Of a stretch of 64,000 nt of DNA, positions 13,301 to 28,097 are shown in pieces. A model generated the notes under the pieces. It was not told where the DNA came from, did not search any database, and saw only the letters and a list, made by a program, of their open reading frames with translations. Position numbers and translations under genes: made by a program. The DNA comes from Odontesthes bonariensis (Eukaryota; Chordata; Actinopteri; Atheriniformes; Atherinopsidae): positions 17,477,209-17,541,208 of the forward strand of contig NC_134510.1 of the NCBI RefSeq assembly GCF_027942865.1, given 5' to 3'. The first letter of the stretch is position 1, and each line of letters opens with the position of its first letter.

Positions 13301-16300
13301 AACACATTTACATTCTTATCGATCTAAAATCAATAGGTCAGCATGAGACAAAGTGCAGAAAATAATTGGCTTTTGGAATAAATCAACCGATCCAACGTCG
13401 CAATTTGCCAAAAACGGTCAACATTTTAGGAATTTAGGAATGTGGCCATTTAGGAATCGCCCAGAATACAGTCTCATTTCAAACTCTTTTTTCTAAAAGA
13501 CAAATAGCCTAAAGGAAGCAAACTATATTTAAGCTGTCACATAGCATGACATCTTTTGGGATCAATGATGATGACTTTGAAGCGTCGAAATTAATGCAAC
13601 TTCTCTCGCTCAATTTCAGTTTTCAAGCGAGCAGCAGACCCAGACTCAGCTTGTCGACTGACACAGTTATCAACGTATTTCAAGGTAGAACAATTTCCCT
13701 TTTCTTCTCCCCTAGATCCAATCAATCTCCAGATTTAATTTGTAGCCTACATGTAAGCGTTTCACGTCTACCAGCATCTTGGCTTTTAACACAAAATGTT
13801 TGTTTTTTTTCCGCACCCTCACACTTCAAGGCCGTTCAGTGATGAAACGAGTTGCTGACGGATTTTTACGGTGTCCTACGTAGTCCAAATTTCATTTTAC
13901 CTGAAGAAGGAAGGCGGCAAGGTCGACCCCCTTACGCTTTTCTACTCATTATCCACTTTCTTTCTCTTCCGAAGAACAACAAACGTGGTCGAAAAACGAC
14001 GTGTCTCTGTGTGAATACATTTACATTTGACATACCACTGAACTGCCTTAATCATTTATCTGTGGAGGTTCTTCTCTTGTAAAAATCGATCATTTTATTT
14101 TCCTCCCACATTTTTGTCCAGAACTTTCCTTCAGAAGGCGCATGCCTGCAATACAACGATGATATATATATAGATTAATATCTATATGTATTAATAAGCT
14201 CGCATGCTATCAGTTACCTTCAGAAGTTACATAATGAGTTAAGGTCCACCTGTCATCCAAGTGTCACGTGATCTGAGTATATGTAGCCTACACCTTTTCC
14301 AAGAGGCTCCAGAGTAATCTGAAGGAGATGGTGCAGTATTTCTGTGAAGAGTGGGCAAAGATCCCAGTGGCTAGATGTGCAAAGATCATAGAGACATTTC
14401 CTTAGAGAGTTGCAGCCGTAAGGGTTGCAAAGGCGGTGTGAATAGTTATGCAAGCTGAGGTTTGCTCTATCTTTTTTGTTGTTTGTGTCATAATTACAAA
14501 AGCATTTGCATCTGCAAGGTTGTTGGCATTCTGTGTAAATCGAATGATAAAGACGCTCCTAACACTTATTTATTTATTTTTATTTGAATTCTAGAGTGTA
14601 AGGCAAGTAAAACGAGGGGGCTGAATGCTTTAGCAAGCCACTGTGGTTGTTGCCATGCAGAGCCCACAAGGGCGTAGAACGAACATTATTTGCTGTGGCT
14701 GAGAATAAAAATAATGATAAAAAAAAAAACAATGCAGTCTTCTTGAGTGAGACAGTACACCACCTGTGCACCACATTATTTCAAGGTGCCTCAGCTGGGT
14801 GTACCACGATTAAAGGAAGTGAAGGGAGACACACAAGTTCATTAAAAGCTGGATTTGCCAGTTTCTTTTTGAGTTAGCAAGCTTCTTATATCTGAGAAAT
14901 TATAATTGCTGCTCTGTCCACTGTATCCTGTACACATGCATTAATTTCTTCTCTGTCTTTTTTCTTATTGGCCATCCAGTTCTCATCCAGATCTCACAGA
15001 AGACATTTTCCGACTCTGAAGTATACAAATTGGAGCTCGTTGTCTCCTCAAAGAAATGTCCTGTCAGCTCATCTATGAATCCCATCCAGAGATGCTCGCA
15101 GATTTTCAACCTTGACACTTCTCTCCATTGCTGTATTTGAAGCTGTTATTTCTCACGGATAATCCATTGTTGATAGTTTACAGTCAGGTTGGCCAAACAG
15201 ATGAAACAACACATGCACAAGATGCATTTAAACTTGCACTGGCACATGTAGAAATAGAAAAAACATGCATTCGTGTGTACGTATACAGGGCAGCCCTTGG
15301 ATTGTTTAAATGCATAAACTCTCTTTCAATGCCGTGGTCAAAACAAGAGATTTTTTTTGTGTGTGTGCTGGGCAGAATTTAATCCCTGTGCTGTCTCTTG
15401 TTCCCCATATTTGAGCTTTTCTATTTGATCTTTACATTTTGAGTTGTCACGCACCCCCGAACCCAAAACCGTAGCCATTACAACTACATGCCTAAGTGCA
15501 AACAAAAATAAAAAATTTAAAAAAAATCACACCTTAACCTTTATACAGCCCACTGAAGGGGAGAAGACCTGCTGCTTCTCTTTGAAAATCCCTTTTGAAT
15601 TATTCACAGTGTCTCGGTGGCATTAAATGAAGAAAATGTCCCTCATTTATAATTCCCTGTGAGATGTATTCTTACTTAAACCTCATCCACCTTTTATTCT
15701 CTCGTTTGCCTTTAACAAGAAATCAACTGCTCTATTTTTCTTGACTTTGGTTCTTTTAGGATTTTTTGATTAGACTACCTTTTGGCAAGTTAAACCCCCA
15801 CACTGACATTAATCACAAAAGATTGAAATGTCAAGGACTCCGGGTAATGCAAACAATAGAAGTGTGAAATGTAAAGACAGTGTGTGTATGTGCCTTGACA
15901 AAGTGAGAACAGCTTTGTGATTGCAAAACTAATAATTTTTTGTCAATCATATCTTCTTTGTACTGAATTTCTTGCAGTAGGAAGGACACACTCATCTGTT
16001 GCTCCTTATAGTATTTTCTAGCCAAACCACCATTTCGTAACATCCGTCTTATTCTCTTACGCTGTTGCTGACTCCTAATTTAACTTCCACTTCAATCTTT
16101 TTTCTTTATCGCTACATCCCTTTTCTCACCTCGATGCCTCTGCCTCTCAATGCCATTCAGTCCTCTGACCTCCTCCTTTTCTAATTTTCACTTACTACAT
16201 GTTGCTTCCTTTGGTCCCAGGCTGATGGGTGATTCAAGTGAATTCACCTTTTTCCCAACATGGAGCAACTCCAGTGGCGGTGTAGTAATTCTTGGTTGGT

Positions 16301-17129
16301 AATTAAGATTTAATACATTGCTCAAATCTAAACATTTTCTATTGTCAGCACATGAACATTACCTTTAGCTGCATACCAACTGTAGGAAATTGTTGTCTCA
16401 GTCTCTACAAAAAAGCTCATCAAATCTGTGAAATGCTGCTGGGAAACAACAATAACTCAGACATTCGAGCCTTTTTTGGTGAACTGGGAAGTATGGAAAG
16501 CCAATTGTTCCATAGTTAGCCTCAATTTTCACAGGATTCCCACCAAAATAGAGCGTAGTGTGTTGTTAGAATGCATAGAACATGTTGCTTTTTCATGCTG
16601 GCTTATGGCGTATTAGTCAGGTTCATTAACACGCTGCTTTTCACACCGTCAAATATCTTTTGAAAGGAAGAAAAATAAAGAAAAGCTGCTCTCTATGGCG
16701 TTTTTCCCATACATTAATGAGACCTCTGTTTTAAATAGCCAATAAGTTCTGAGTTTCTGTAACCTTTCATTGAAAAGCATAGACAGGAAAAAAAAAAAAG
16801 AAAAGAAAAGAAAAGTATCAAAGAGGACATCAGGCTAAAATCATCACCCTGGTAACAAAGACATTAAGGGAGGAGACAGTTATTTCCAGTGGTGTCATTT
16901 TAACTCACTGTGTACTTCCAACAAGTTATGAAATGTTAAATGGTGGCATTTCACATACATCTGTCAGATCAGGAGGAAAATGGATGAAGATAAGCAAACA
17001 TTACAACTCGATCAGGTGGGAGGTCTTCTGTAGAACAAAAATAGCATCAATCGCTGTTACAAATTTACATCAACCAATCAGATAAAGGATGCAAGAGGAG
17101 CCACTCGGAGAATATGTCATGCAAAGTAA

Positions 17130-17300
17130 TCAGTATGGACCCAAAAGCAAGTGACAGCAGTGAGATTGGAGCAGGGGTTTTATTTACAAGGTGCCAAGGA
17201 AGGGAGGTAGAGAAACTTTGAAGGTTTTCCAGGCCGTAGATAGACAGACACCAGAACCTGAAGGCAGAATCACCTGCAGACTGATAGGCAGCCGAGGAGG
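17130..17300. repeat. Possible interspersed repeat
   Basis: The run TATGGACCCAAAAGCAAGTG ... GGGGTTTTATTTACAAGG has the look of a common fish DNA-transposon end. I cannot name the family and see no matching inverted end. Confidence 0.25.
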
Positions 17301-19539
17301 CAAGCGTGTGTGTGAAGTGGAGAGGCAGGCAATCTAAGAGACAGGGAGAAAACTTATTAGGAGAAAAAAAATGTTATTCTATCCCTACACGTTATTCTGT
17401 ATGTAAATACAGCACTCTGGCTATGAGTAGAGATAAAGTTGGTGAAGATAAACCACAAGGCAACACAGAGAGACAGAGGAGAGCAGACTAGAATGACAGA
17501 ATAAGGGCCACACTTGTTAGCTGAAGTCACACCTAAAATCCACCAGTAGCTGCTGCTACATGAAGCTGATTATTTTGAACTTTTGTATTTTCTCTCTGAT
17601 CAGATATCTTGGAGCCTGCGAGATGGTGCCTCTTGTGATGTGGTGAACATTAAATTCAAATTAAAAGTAAAGTAAATACTTTCTACATTATTTTTTTACT
17701 TTAAGGTAAAAAAAGAAACTAGTCTCAATTACAAAAGCCTGTTTGTAGATTACATGCACTGTTCAGTGTAGTTCAGACCCAAATTCTCTGTGAAAGGTGC
17801 AGATACAATGTTTTCACACTTGTGCAGCAAAAAATGTCAACAATAAATTATTTTCCTTATCATTACTTTTTTTGTATCGATCATGCATATTGAATTTTCT
17901 TCTTTTTACGGTATTTGAACAATGATGTCTACTCTATATAAAAGATTTTGAAGCCAGAGTGTGGCCATGCAATGTTCCCTCATTAAATTATATCATAGTA
18001 TGAATAGAAAATTTGTTTCAGCATCAAAGCCATTACAGTGGAATAGTGATATTTTCCCCATTGAAAGGTTGGACAAAATGCCAGAGCACCAGTAATGGCT
18101 TCAGTGTTTTGTAATGGGCTTGTTTAAAATTATAATCTTACTAATATTGTGTTAATTAATATATGCTTCATGTCTACATTCTGCCATGGTCTTTTTACCA
18201 TTTGTTTTTGCTAAATGTTATGTTGGGGGAAGTGGAATAACCTGTTTATGCAGCATTTGCATGTCCTCGCTTCACAGACTTAAGCCAAATTGCCTTCCAT
18301 CAACAAATTCCAAAGATGGAAAGATGGGAAACATTAGAATTTATCTATTGAATTGTTTTTTTGGCACCAGGTAAATGTCAAACTGCTATTCTCTCTTGTT
18401 TAAGCTCTATTTGTTTTCCTCCAATACTTGAAAACAAAACCAGCTTTGTTGCAGCTAAATCCTCTGCCATATTCAACACCGAGCCAGTCACTAACTTGTC
18501 ACTTGGATAATAAGGTTTTATTAAAGAAAAATGACCAGGTAGCTTTGACACACTGTAGAAAGACACTGACATTGTCACAGACATTGTTGTATAAATAGAA
18601 TATCTCATGTTAAAGACCAGCAATGGCATATGCTTAAATCTGACTGACCACTACATCTCCCACCAATACAATTTACTCATGCCGCTCACATTTCACAGTA
18701 TGTAACAATGCAGTGTTGCTGTATTGTACTGCAAATAGCAGGAGACGGCAAGAATGAAAAAGATTTTTGACGATGAGTGTGGCACAAAAGCAGCACATAT
18801 TTCATAAATCTGTTTTCCCTTCATCAGCTCAGTTTCACAGTTTCACAGTTGTGAGCCTGTGGTTCTGCAGCGAGACACTTTTATGGGCTAACTGATAGCC
18901 AGAGATCAGAGGAAGTTGGAAATGAAAAACTAAACTGAACAAGGGTTCTCATGAAACACCCTTCATGTCATGTCATTTATGCTTTTCAGTAAATCTTGCA
19001 GAAATAATGACCTGCAAAATGGTGTATTAGGCAAAAGACAAAAGAGCAAACACTTTCACTGCAGTTATCTTGCAAAGCCTCTGAGCATCATTGTCCGCAC
19101 GTACTCTGCACTGAGAATAAACTTAAGTGATGATAAAATAGCAAGCGAGTGCAGCAAGTTGTACAGAGCTAACACCTCTTGCAGCAGTTTGCTCTGACAA
19201 ACCATGTCAAACAAAGGAAAACACAATTCTTTCAGTCTAAACTCAGACTGGTGAACTAGAGCATTGCTGTAAGCTCTTGAATGAAGTTCTGTGGAGTCAT
19301 TAGGCTGTTCTAAAGATGAGCTGTGGCAGCTAAATGTGGCATTACCCATAGCTAACAATGCCAGGAGAGGGCCCTGTAATCTTGTTCCGTTATGAGTCAA
19401 GGCACAAGACTTAGAAAAATTGGAATTTCAACAAAGAGAATGTTCATAATAATAACATTTTGTATTTCATTTTATCTTACATTACACAAAAGTCTAATAA
19501 AAGTAATAATCACACAATAAAAGTTCATACCAGAGAGGA

Positions 19540-19960
19540 GTCCAGCTCATGGTTGTGTAGCAACAGTAAGTTTCAGAGCTGTTCCAGCTGCTAAGCTGGA
19601 TGGACCGACATCGTAACATCTAAGGAAGATCATAAAGCACTGGTAGGGTAAGGACAGAGGAGATCTGAAAGCCATGTGGGAGCCAGATTATGGAACGCTT
19701 TGAGGCTGAGCAGAGGAATCTTGTGATGGATCTTTGTGAGTCATAATGTGGTATCTCTGGGGAGCCATTTAAAGTCAACTGATTAAATCTGTAATGTACA
19801 GTAGTGCCATATTAGGTTGTGTAATCAGTTGGCAATAGTGACAGGATGTGAGCAAAGCAATGTGAAAACTGGACTCGAAGGACTCTAAGAAAATCTATTT
19901 CTGGTCTATTCATTCTTTATCAATGCTTGGTCTAATGTTGTGAACCTAGGACAGAGAATT
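19540..19960. repeat. Possible L2-like LINE 3' fragment
   Basis: GCCAGATTATGGAACGCTTT, then TTGAGGCTGAGCAGAGGAAT and GGGGAGCCATTTAAAGTC, resemble the antisense 3' coding end of fish L2 elements (compare the parallel wording in 44420-44510). Too decayed to translate. Confidence 0.35.
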
Positions 19961-21300
19961 AGAGCCACATGAGGGAAAAAGTAAAATGATTAAGTTGTTT
20001 AAGTCAACCAGTTGTGAATAAAGTTGGCATTCACTTTACTCTTGAAATAGTATATGAACTTTATTCTCAGAATTCCCATATATTCTTGACATAATCATTT
20101 TATTCTTGTTGAAATGCTCATTTAAAAAAAAAAAAAACTTTCGAAAACTGTTTGGATTCTGCCACAGTACAAGGCACATAGAAGAAGTCATGTTCAGAGG
20201 AAGAAAGTGGAGGAATTGATGGCTGCGAATGCTGTCTCCTCAGAAGTTTGAGAATGCACGTTTGAGAAAAAAAGTATTACACTTGTTACATAATAAAAGA
20301 ACATGCTAAGGTTCATAAATCAACCTTGTCAAAACAGATGATGCAAGGTTGATGTAATGCGTCGGTTTGTATGAACGCCATATTGTATCCTTGCTTGCTC
20401 TGAGGCTGTTTTTTGTAAGCCCAGAGCTTGAATTCTAATTTTAGAATAGTGTTTCTATGCTCAGACTGTAGGACCAGCTTCTAAAATCATACCTCAGTGC
20501 ATTAAAAGTCCTCATAATCAAAGGTTAAACATATCTGTCCGCTGCAAGTAAAAGAAATCTAATTTTCTTTATGAGTTTCAAGGTGAAAATTCTTATTCAT
20601 CATCAATATAGTGACTCATGAAATCTCCTACACATGAATTCGTATCATAAACACTTTGCTGAATCTCTCTAGTAGTATTATAATTTGTTCACTCTAATAA
20701 ATTAACCAGCCAAGGGATAAGTTTTTGGACACAATCCTGGTTTGGTAATCAGCAGATCTTGCAGTCAGTGGTGCAATTCAGTTACTCATGGTAAGGTTTG
20801 TCCACTCTCCTTTTTTTTTTTTTTCCATCTGTCCTCCACTAGATTTGACCATTTTAACCAACAGAAAACAAAATCTATCCGGTCAACGATGGTTTTAAAC
20901 AGTCATTGAAGAGTCCCAGCGTACAACACAGCCTAACATGTCTTCACATTCTCCAAAACGAAAACATGAGGAGATCCGCAGTAAAGATTTTGCTAAAAAT
21001 GCTAGGAACTTTGAGCTTTGTTTTGTTTCAAATGATGAGAATTAGTTTGTTCTGATGTCCTTGTCATGAGCAACCTATTATCTTGGCTCACCTGTCAGAA
21101 TTCCTCCCTGATTCTCCATTCTGAGAGCACTCTGTCCACTGTGGTTAAGGCTGTGGTTAAACCATACTTTGAAAAAAAGGAAACAATTCTTTAAACGTAT
21201 TAGTCAATGGATGTAACTTTTGTTTAATGAATGTATATCAGAATAGTAACTGTAAAATGAAAGTGGAACAAGCTGGAGCCATACAGAGCACTAACACATG

Positions 21301-21324
21301 CACACACACACACACACACACACA
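21301..21324. repeat. (CA)n microsatellite
   Basis: Twelve CA units in the adcy2-tent4a interval. Confidence 0.9.
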
Positions 21325-22469
21325 ATATGGCATATCCACAAATAGCCAGCAGCACACTGCTGACTGTCTAGAACAGAAAGCAGGAAGTGTTAATGAACAA
21401 GATTAGTAATTAAAGCCCTGACAACTTTAAAGGAGCACAGCTGCCTGGGTCAGGGTGAGACACGAGCCAGCCAGTCTGAGAAGTTAGGAAGTGTTTGTGA
21501 AGAAGCGTCAGCCTTCGCGGTGGCGTCAAACAGGAGGTAAATTTGGCGAGTCGTCTCCTTCTCTAAGGTTTCAAGTGTCCATCTATCTAGCGCTGTTTCT
21601 CAAAAGATGAGAAGTGTTCTCCCTCTGTTTCAAACCAAAGCTCAGATAAAATACAACTGTGTCAAAGATAGGTCACTGGCTTGTGTAATAGTTATTCATT
21701 GTACTCACTGTGTGTGGAAAATGCACATAAAAGGAAAACTTTGGCACAACAGAAGTAAAAAGAACTGATGACACATAAACACAGAAACACACTCACACAC
21801 ACGATAAAAGCTATTCTCTTGTTCCATTCACAGTCAGAGGTTTGATGAGCATTTCCATATATCTTTTAGTCATATCTTTTAAACTGTTTCCATGCAGTGA
21901 GCTGGGTGGATATGGAAATTAGGCAATTAAAAAACACAACCTCTGCCATTTAAAAATACGTATTATTTGTTCATTTTTGCCCCCCCAACACTTGAAGCAG
22001 ACATGAATCTATACCAACAGAAATGAGTCATTCAACAAAAAAATACACCTGTCACGCTCCTCCAGTATACCAAAAACTACACGCTGTGTTTAAGTTGTTT
22101 CAAACTGAAATCATGTGTCAAAACTGTTTCCAACCGTTCTCATTTCACGCTACAATGAATTTAATCTCATCCACGACCTCACACATGGATCAGATCGGAA
22201 ATAGATGGAATAACCAAATCTTTGCTTACTCTTAACATGTTTACTGCTCTTAAAGTTTCTTTTCTTTGGAGTATTTCTTTTACCTTCCCCTCAGCATGGA
22301 ATAGTGTGAAATTGAAAACCCAGCAGACTGTATTTGTATTTGAAGATTTTAAGCATGTAGACATAATTTAGAAAATGTCCCCTGGCCTTCAACAGGTCTT
22401 CAAATGAGGTAAATATAACCTCAATTGGACAACATATTACATCATGTCTATGTCCATGTCATTTATTTC

Positions 22470-23160
22470 ACAAAACCTATGCCAGAATGCAGAAGGAGTG
22501 TGAGAAAAAACAAAAAAAAATAAACCTTGATTCAATAGCTTGTAGGATCACCTTTCGCAATGACAACTTGTTTTTTTCTGTATTTACCTTTTGTGGAGGA
22601 ATTTCTTCCAACCACTGCATTTCAATCAGCTTGAGGGTTTTGTTTTTTGACTGGCTCATTGCAACTCCTTGATTCTTTTCTTTTTTAGTCATTATGTTGT
22701 AGATTTGCTGCTGTGCTTGAGATAATTAAGCTGTTGTGTGACCCAATTTCAGCCAAGTTCTAGCTGCCAGACAGATGGCCTCATATTTGACTCTAGCATA
22801 CTTTGGTATACAGAGGAGTTCATTTGCAACTCTTTGAGTGTAAGGCGTCCGGGTCCTGTGGCTGCAAAACAAACCTAATTCATCACTCTTCCATCCCCAT
22901 GCTTGACGGTTGGCATAAAGTGTTTGTCCTGATATGCTGTACTTGATTTTCACCAAACATGATGCTGTACATTATGACCAAACATCTCCGCTTTGCTCCC
23001 ATCTGTCCAAAGGACATTGTTCCAACAGTCTTGTGTTTTGTTTCGGGGAGATGGGGGTTTCTCCTGGCAATTCCTTCCATACAAGCCATACTCGTTCAGT
23101 CTTTTTTTAATTGTACTGTCATGAACTTTAGCATTGAACATGCTGACTAAGGCATGTAGA
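22470..23160 (-). pseudogene. Tc1/mariner transposase remnant
   Basis: Minus-strand fragments follow the order of a Tc1 transposase: STIKKRLNEYGLYGR, then CWNNVLWTDGSKAEMFGHN (family: WxNVLWTDESKxExFG), and further on SQSKNKTLKLIEMQW (family: SQSPDLNPIEMLW). Stops and shifts separate them, and the catalytic Asp-Glu-Ser is now Asp-Gly-Ser. It is an old inactive copy. A related 70-base piece lies at 28029-28097. Confidence 0.7.
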
Positions 23161-24664
23161 GCTGAGATGTAGCCCTTTGCAGTTTATTCTGAGTATTATA
23201 TGTTCTGACCCTTGGGGTGAATTGTTGGGACAGCAAATGTCTCGTGAAGTAGGTAGGCTAAACATGTTAGCACAAACTGAATACACTTTACTAACTGATT
23301 TGGCATCATGTTTAAATGAAAGTGCTCATTTTGCTTTTAGCATACTTCGGATCTATTGTAACTCCTGATGAAATAAAGCTCTGTATTCATCAGCTCACAG
23401 ATGACTGACCCGTTTGATATACAGCCAATCAATTGTAAACATAAAAACATGCCACTACATGCCAATCCTTTATTTATCTATCAATTTATATCCATTTTTT
23501 GTTCCAAGCTTTTGATACTCTGTGATAATCTGGATTAAGACTGTGAATATCTATGCCAACGAGAGGACAATAGAAGTGTCAGTGGAAGTATGTCCAACCC
23601 CAAACAGCTGCATGTTGTTAATGCCAAAATATTGTCAACTGTCTGTTGTTCCTGTCATGGCCAGCTTGTCCTTGTGTCACTCGATGGATGGCAAATGTCT
23701 ATCGTTAGTAGATCGAATCTCTTGGATGTTTTAATCATGAAGAGAATAAGCAGCATTTTAATTATTTCCTGAACACTGTCTGTCATTTGCTGTCACTTGG
23801 CAGACGCAAGACAGTTCTTTTATGCCAATTAACAAAAAGGGCTCAACTTTGTGGTTCTGTACATTTGCTCGGTAGCTCCAATCAAATTTATTTGACTCTT
23901 TCTCCTTAAGGTCATGGGTTTTAAAGACTTGTTATCCCAAACATTAAATGAACACTATAAAATCTAAAACTACGTGTATCCATTAAACACAGAGTAAAGT
24001 ATTGGTTTAGTTATAGTTTCATAGTTTTTCTGTGCCTATTGCTGACTTGGATGCGCTGGGACTGAAATGAAATAGAAACTAATAACCTGTCACAATTATA
24101 TTTTGCATTAAACCCCACACACTGACACTCCTGACATCCAATTAAATGTTTTTGCATAAATGCTGCAGCAGGGGATGTCTGATCTTTCGTTCTTTAAATT
24201 CAAATCTGTCTTTGACCATAAACATCTTCTGTGTTGCCCATTGCAAAACTAGATGTTTTGATCATCCTGTTGCCTGCCTAAGAATTACTATATGTATCAA
24301 TAAACCTTCTACCATCCTCAGTTTAGTCAAGCTGCTTTTGATAACTGTTAGACAAACAGTGTGCTATGCTGAGACCGACAGAGATTGAGTACATTGTAGT
24401 TAGTGACATACATATATGCGTATATACTTCTTTGATTTATTCAACATAATCTATGTCAGTTATCTGCTGCTGTTAGTTTTTTAGGATCATTTTCTAATTT
24501 TCCATTCTCTGTTTTCCATTGAAAAAAAAACAATTATAAATCTATAATCCAAACAATTGCATCTTGGAGTAGATTACCAGACAAACCAAAACACTGAGAG
24601 GTGCCATTTTAGCTTGTAAAGGAAAGGAAATATCTTTGTAGCTGCAGTTCTATTCTGTGACCCA

Positions 24665-24947
24665 CTTCAAACTCCATCCATCCCAGCAGTCATCGGGCGA
24701 GAAGGGGGGTACACCCTGGACAGGTCGCCAGTCCATCACAGGGCCACACAGAGACAAACCAGAAAAAACACCCACACCTAAGGACAATTTTTAGAGACAC
24801 TAATAAACCTAGCATGCATATTTTTGGACAGTGGGAGGAAGCTGGAGTACCTGGAGAGAACCCACACAGGTCCCAGCTGGGAGTTGAACCTGGAACCCTC
24901 TTGCTGTTGAGGTGATGGTGCTAACCACCACACCACCATGCAGCCCT
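24665..24947 (+). repeat. Teleost interspersed repeat, copy 1
   Basis: Carries GGGCGAGAAGGGGGGTACAC, CAGGTCGCCAGTCCATCACA, TTTTGGACAGTGGGAGGAAG and GGGAGTTGAACCTGGAACCC, blocks found in a very abundant fish repeat. The class is not certain. Two more copies lie at 26055-26505. Confidence 0.7.
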
Positions 24948-26054
24948 ACTTCAAACTCATAAGCGCAAAAAAAAAAGATAAGTTGAAATGTGAGTAAAAT
25001 GTGAAGATCTGTGTCATCCTCTCTGCTGGCAGAGACACATGCAATAACAGGCTGCGTTACCAGATAATCTGAGCATGAATTAAAAAAACAAATTGCTTCA
25101 ATGCTTTAAAGGCAATGATTAAAGGTACAAGAATTGTAAATCCTTCATATTTTGAAGGAATGGGCCAATGTACACAATGGAATGGAAAAATAACTGCATG
25201 GCATTCAGTGTTATGCATATAAATGACAATAAGAAAAAACATTATGAAGGCAGTTGGAATGAAAAAAAAACAAAGACTTATTAGTCTTTTTAGTGTCACT
25301 GTGCCTCTTTCATTTATGTCTATTATTAGAATTGAAAGAAAGTGAGTTATTCTACCAGAGAAATATTTCAGCCAAACTGGTAATGCTGACCCATCTGTGC
25401 CAGTCAAATGGAACCTGGATGTTTTGAGTGTGGTAAATATAGCGTCTTACCTAAAAAGCTTTCTGGCCAGCATCTCTCAGCAAGCAGGCTGTCTGATGAG
25501 GTCACAGATCACGAAACGTTTGTTGACCCATCCATGTAAAACATTAAGAATGAACCCTACTTACCACTAAGCAATTGGAGAAAATGTCAAAAACAGAAAT
25601 AATGATCTGAGAATACAATTGCAATGTGGTCTGATTCACTCTTCGGTAAAGAGTCTTGTTTCGGGTTCAGAGAAATGATGGCCCACTTTACACAGAGAAT
25701 TAGGCTTTGAAGCACCAAAATACTTCAGTTTGTGGGTCATTAGCAATCTGTATAAAAGATTGGAGACATTTTACCTGGCAGAATACAAAATCCATCAGGC
25801 CTGTCTGTGCGAGAGAAGAAAGACAATTTCAAGAACGCTTTGAAGTGAGCTGTGAACAATCACAAGTGAGGATATCTTAGCTCAAAGGCTATGGATTATA
25901 GTTAAGAGTAATATGCTCTGAATTTAGAAACCATGGAGGGAAATAAGATATTTACTCGTTTTAAGGTAAATTAATTAACATGGTCTCATGGATCCATAAA
26001 TAATGGATAGGATTTTGTTAGATAACTAAAGATATATATGGCTATATATAGGGA

Positions 26055-26505
26055 TACCTCTCGGGCGAGAGGCGATGACCACTGGACACCCTGGACAGGT
26101 CGCCAGTCCATCACAGGGCCACACAGAGACAAACTAGATAAACAACCACACACATGCTCACACTCACTCACTCCATCCATCCATCCATCCATCCATCCAT
26201 CCATTTTCTATACCCACTGAATCGGTTGGTCATGTTGCGGGGGGCTGGAGCCTATCCCAGTGGTCATCAGGCGAGAGGCGGGGTACACCCTTGACAGGTC
26301 GCCAGTCCATCACAGGGCCACACAGAGACAAACGAGACAAACAACCACACACGCTCACACTCACTCCAAAGGACAATTTAGAGACACCAATGCACCTAAC
26401 ATGCATGTTTTTGGACAGTGGGAGGAAGCCGGAGTACCCATATACATACACGGGGAGGACATGCAAACTCAACACAGAAAGGCCCCAGCCGGGAGTTGAA
26501 CCTGT
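26055..26505 (+). repeat. Teleost interspersed repeat, copies 2 and 3 around a (CCAT)n run
   Basis: Copy 2 (about 26055-26165) is short and is followed by a (TCCA)n run (26171-26202). Copy 3 (about 26232-26505) is nearly full length. Both share the block CAGGTCGCCAGTCCATCACA with copy 1 and have the same orientation. Confidence 0.7.
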
Positions 26506-28028
26506 AACTCAAACAAACCCATTTAAAAAAAATAAAAAATAAAATACTTCATGCTGGATACACACTAGACTGCTTGGAGGGCCTCACTTGCACTAACTGG
26601 ATCTTCACTTGGAAAAATTCTCCTTGTTAAAAGTGAAATGTCCTGCTTCCTGGTGTTAGAGTTGCTGCTTCAGTCCTCTGAGGTGTAGAGCCCTGTAGGT
26701 TTTATCGATTGTTAGATTGATACAGAGTTAGATATAGTGTTCATATCTCTGTGATCTGCGAGTATAAATGCATGAAGAAAAGACAAGAGAATGACTGAAA
26801 AGGGAAACGTGGTAGATGCACTCTGGATTTAACTAGAGGAAGTCGCCAGAGAAATTAGCTGTAATGGCGTATCCATTCATTGTGGAAGAGTACCACGTTG
26901 AATAGATGAATCAGAGGCTAGAGCCACATAATATTGTGGATTACTTTTTTTTTTCCATGATATTCTTTTCCCATAATTTCTTTTAATTAATAATTTTCTG
27001 TTCCATTCCACTGGAGCTACAGGATAATTACTCTTTGGAACATTCTCATCATTGGTGACTAGTTGGTCCCATGTTGTAAATAAGGTAATAGGAAAAACGT
27101 GCCCTCCGCATATTTTGACAGCACAACAAACAATCTGTCGGCAGAGCCTTTGATCAGATTTCTCCCTGTATTTCAGAGAGATACAAATAAAAGAAAGAGC
27201 AAGAGAGGCAGGCAGACCTACCTGGCACTAAAGAAATAAGAGGCGGTTGGTGGCATTGAGAGGAAAAATGTGTACTTAGAAAACCAAATCCATAATGCAA
27301 ATATGCTACATGGAACATACACGTGAGTAGACTCCCTAATTACATATCTATATAAATTGATTTTAACCCCAACCTTTAACTTGTTTTTATTGACACCCAG
27401 CTTAAAGGACTCAGTGGAATCTTTAAAAAATGCGAGCTGGCCCTTAAGCATCATTTAAATGTCAGACATTTTTACTTGGTTCATTCAATTTTTCTGATAG
27501 TTCTTCTGTGTTGTATTTGTAGAGGCTTATAGTAATAGTAAAGTAGTAGCTAATTCCTGTGAGACGCTAATTGCTAAGTTATGAATCAGGCAAGCTAACA
27601 GTATGAGTGAATGTATGAGCTCTCTGGCTGCCAGTGTTCTTAGCACAACAAAATAAACTTACAAAAACAAAATAACAAGCACTAAAGAAATTTAAAGAAT
27701 ATTTGTGTATTAGCTTCATGTTATGGTATATTTTACTGCTTTCATTAGCCTGTTTCCAGCTGCAACTGGTGGCTTTTTTTTTACACGATAAGAACACTAT
27801 AGCCAGCAACTAAAGAGCCATATTTATTTTTCACTCGAGGGCTGGTAGAGACTCAAATTGAGCTAAAATAACAAATCTAATGCATTTCAAATCGCTTAGT
27901 GTAATGGATAAATAAGAAATTGCCTCTGTCATTTAAGATGGTATTGTGGGGAAGACTTCAAGTTGCAGACTAAACCGTAAACTGTAAAAGAGCGACTGTA
28001 TATTATATTGTGGCTGTTAGGTAACATT

Positions 28029-28097
28029 GTACTGTCATGAACTTTAGCATTGGACATGCTGACTAAGGCCTGTAGAGCCTACAGATGAGGATGTAGC
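28029..28097. repeat. Short copy of the Tc1-remnant end
   Basis: GTACTGTCATGAACTTTAGC and the following GACATGCTGACTAAGG match 23117-23160 closely. It is a fragment of the same repeat. Confidence 0.65.

Larger units (their letters stand above)
10400..22440. other. Gene-poor interval upstream of adcy2
   Basis: No coding exon recognised over 12 kb. Only weak repeat candidates (17130-17300, 19540-19960), a CA repeat and homopolymers are seen. Distal regulatory elements of adcy2 would be expected here but cannot be told by eye from one genome. Confidence 0.4.
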
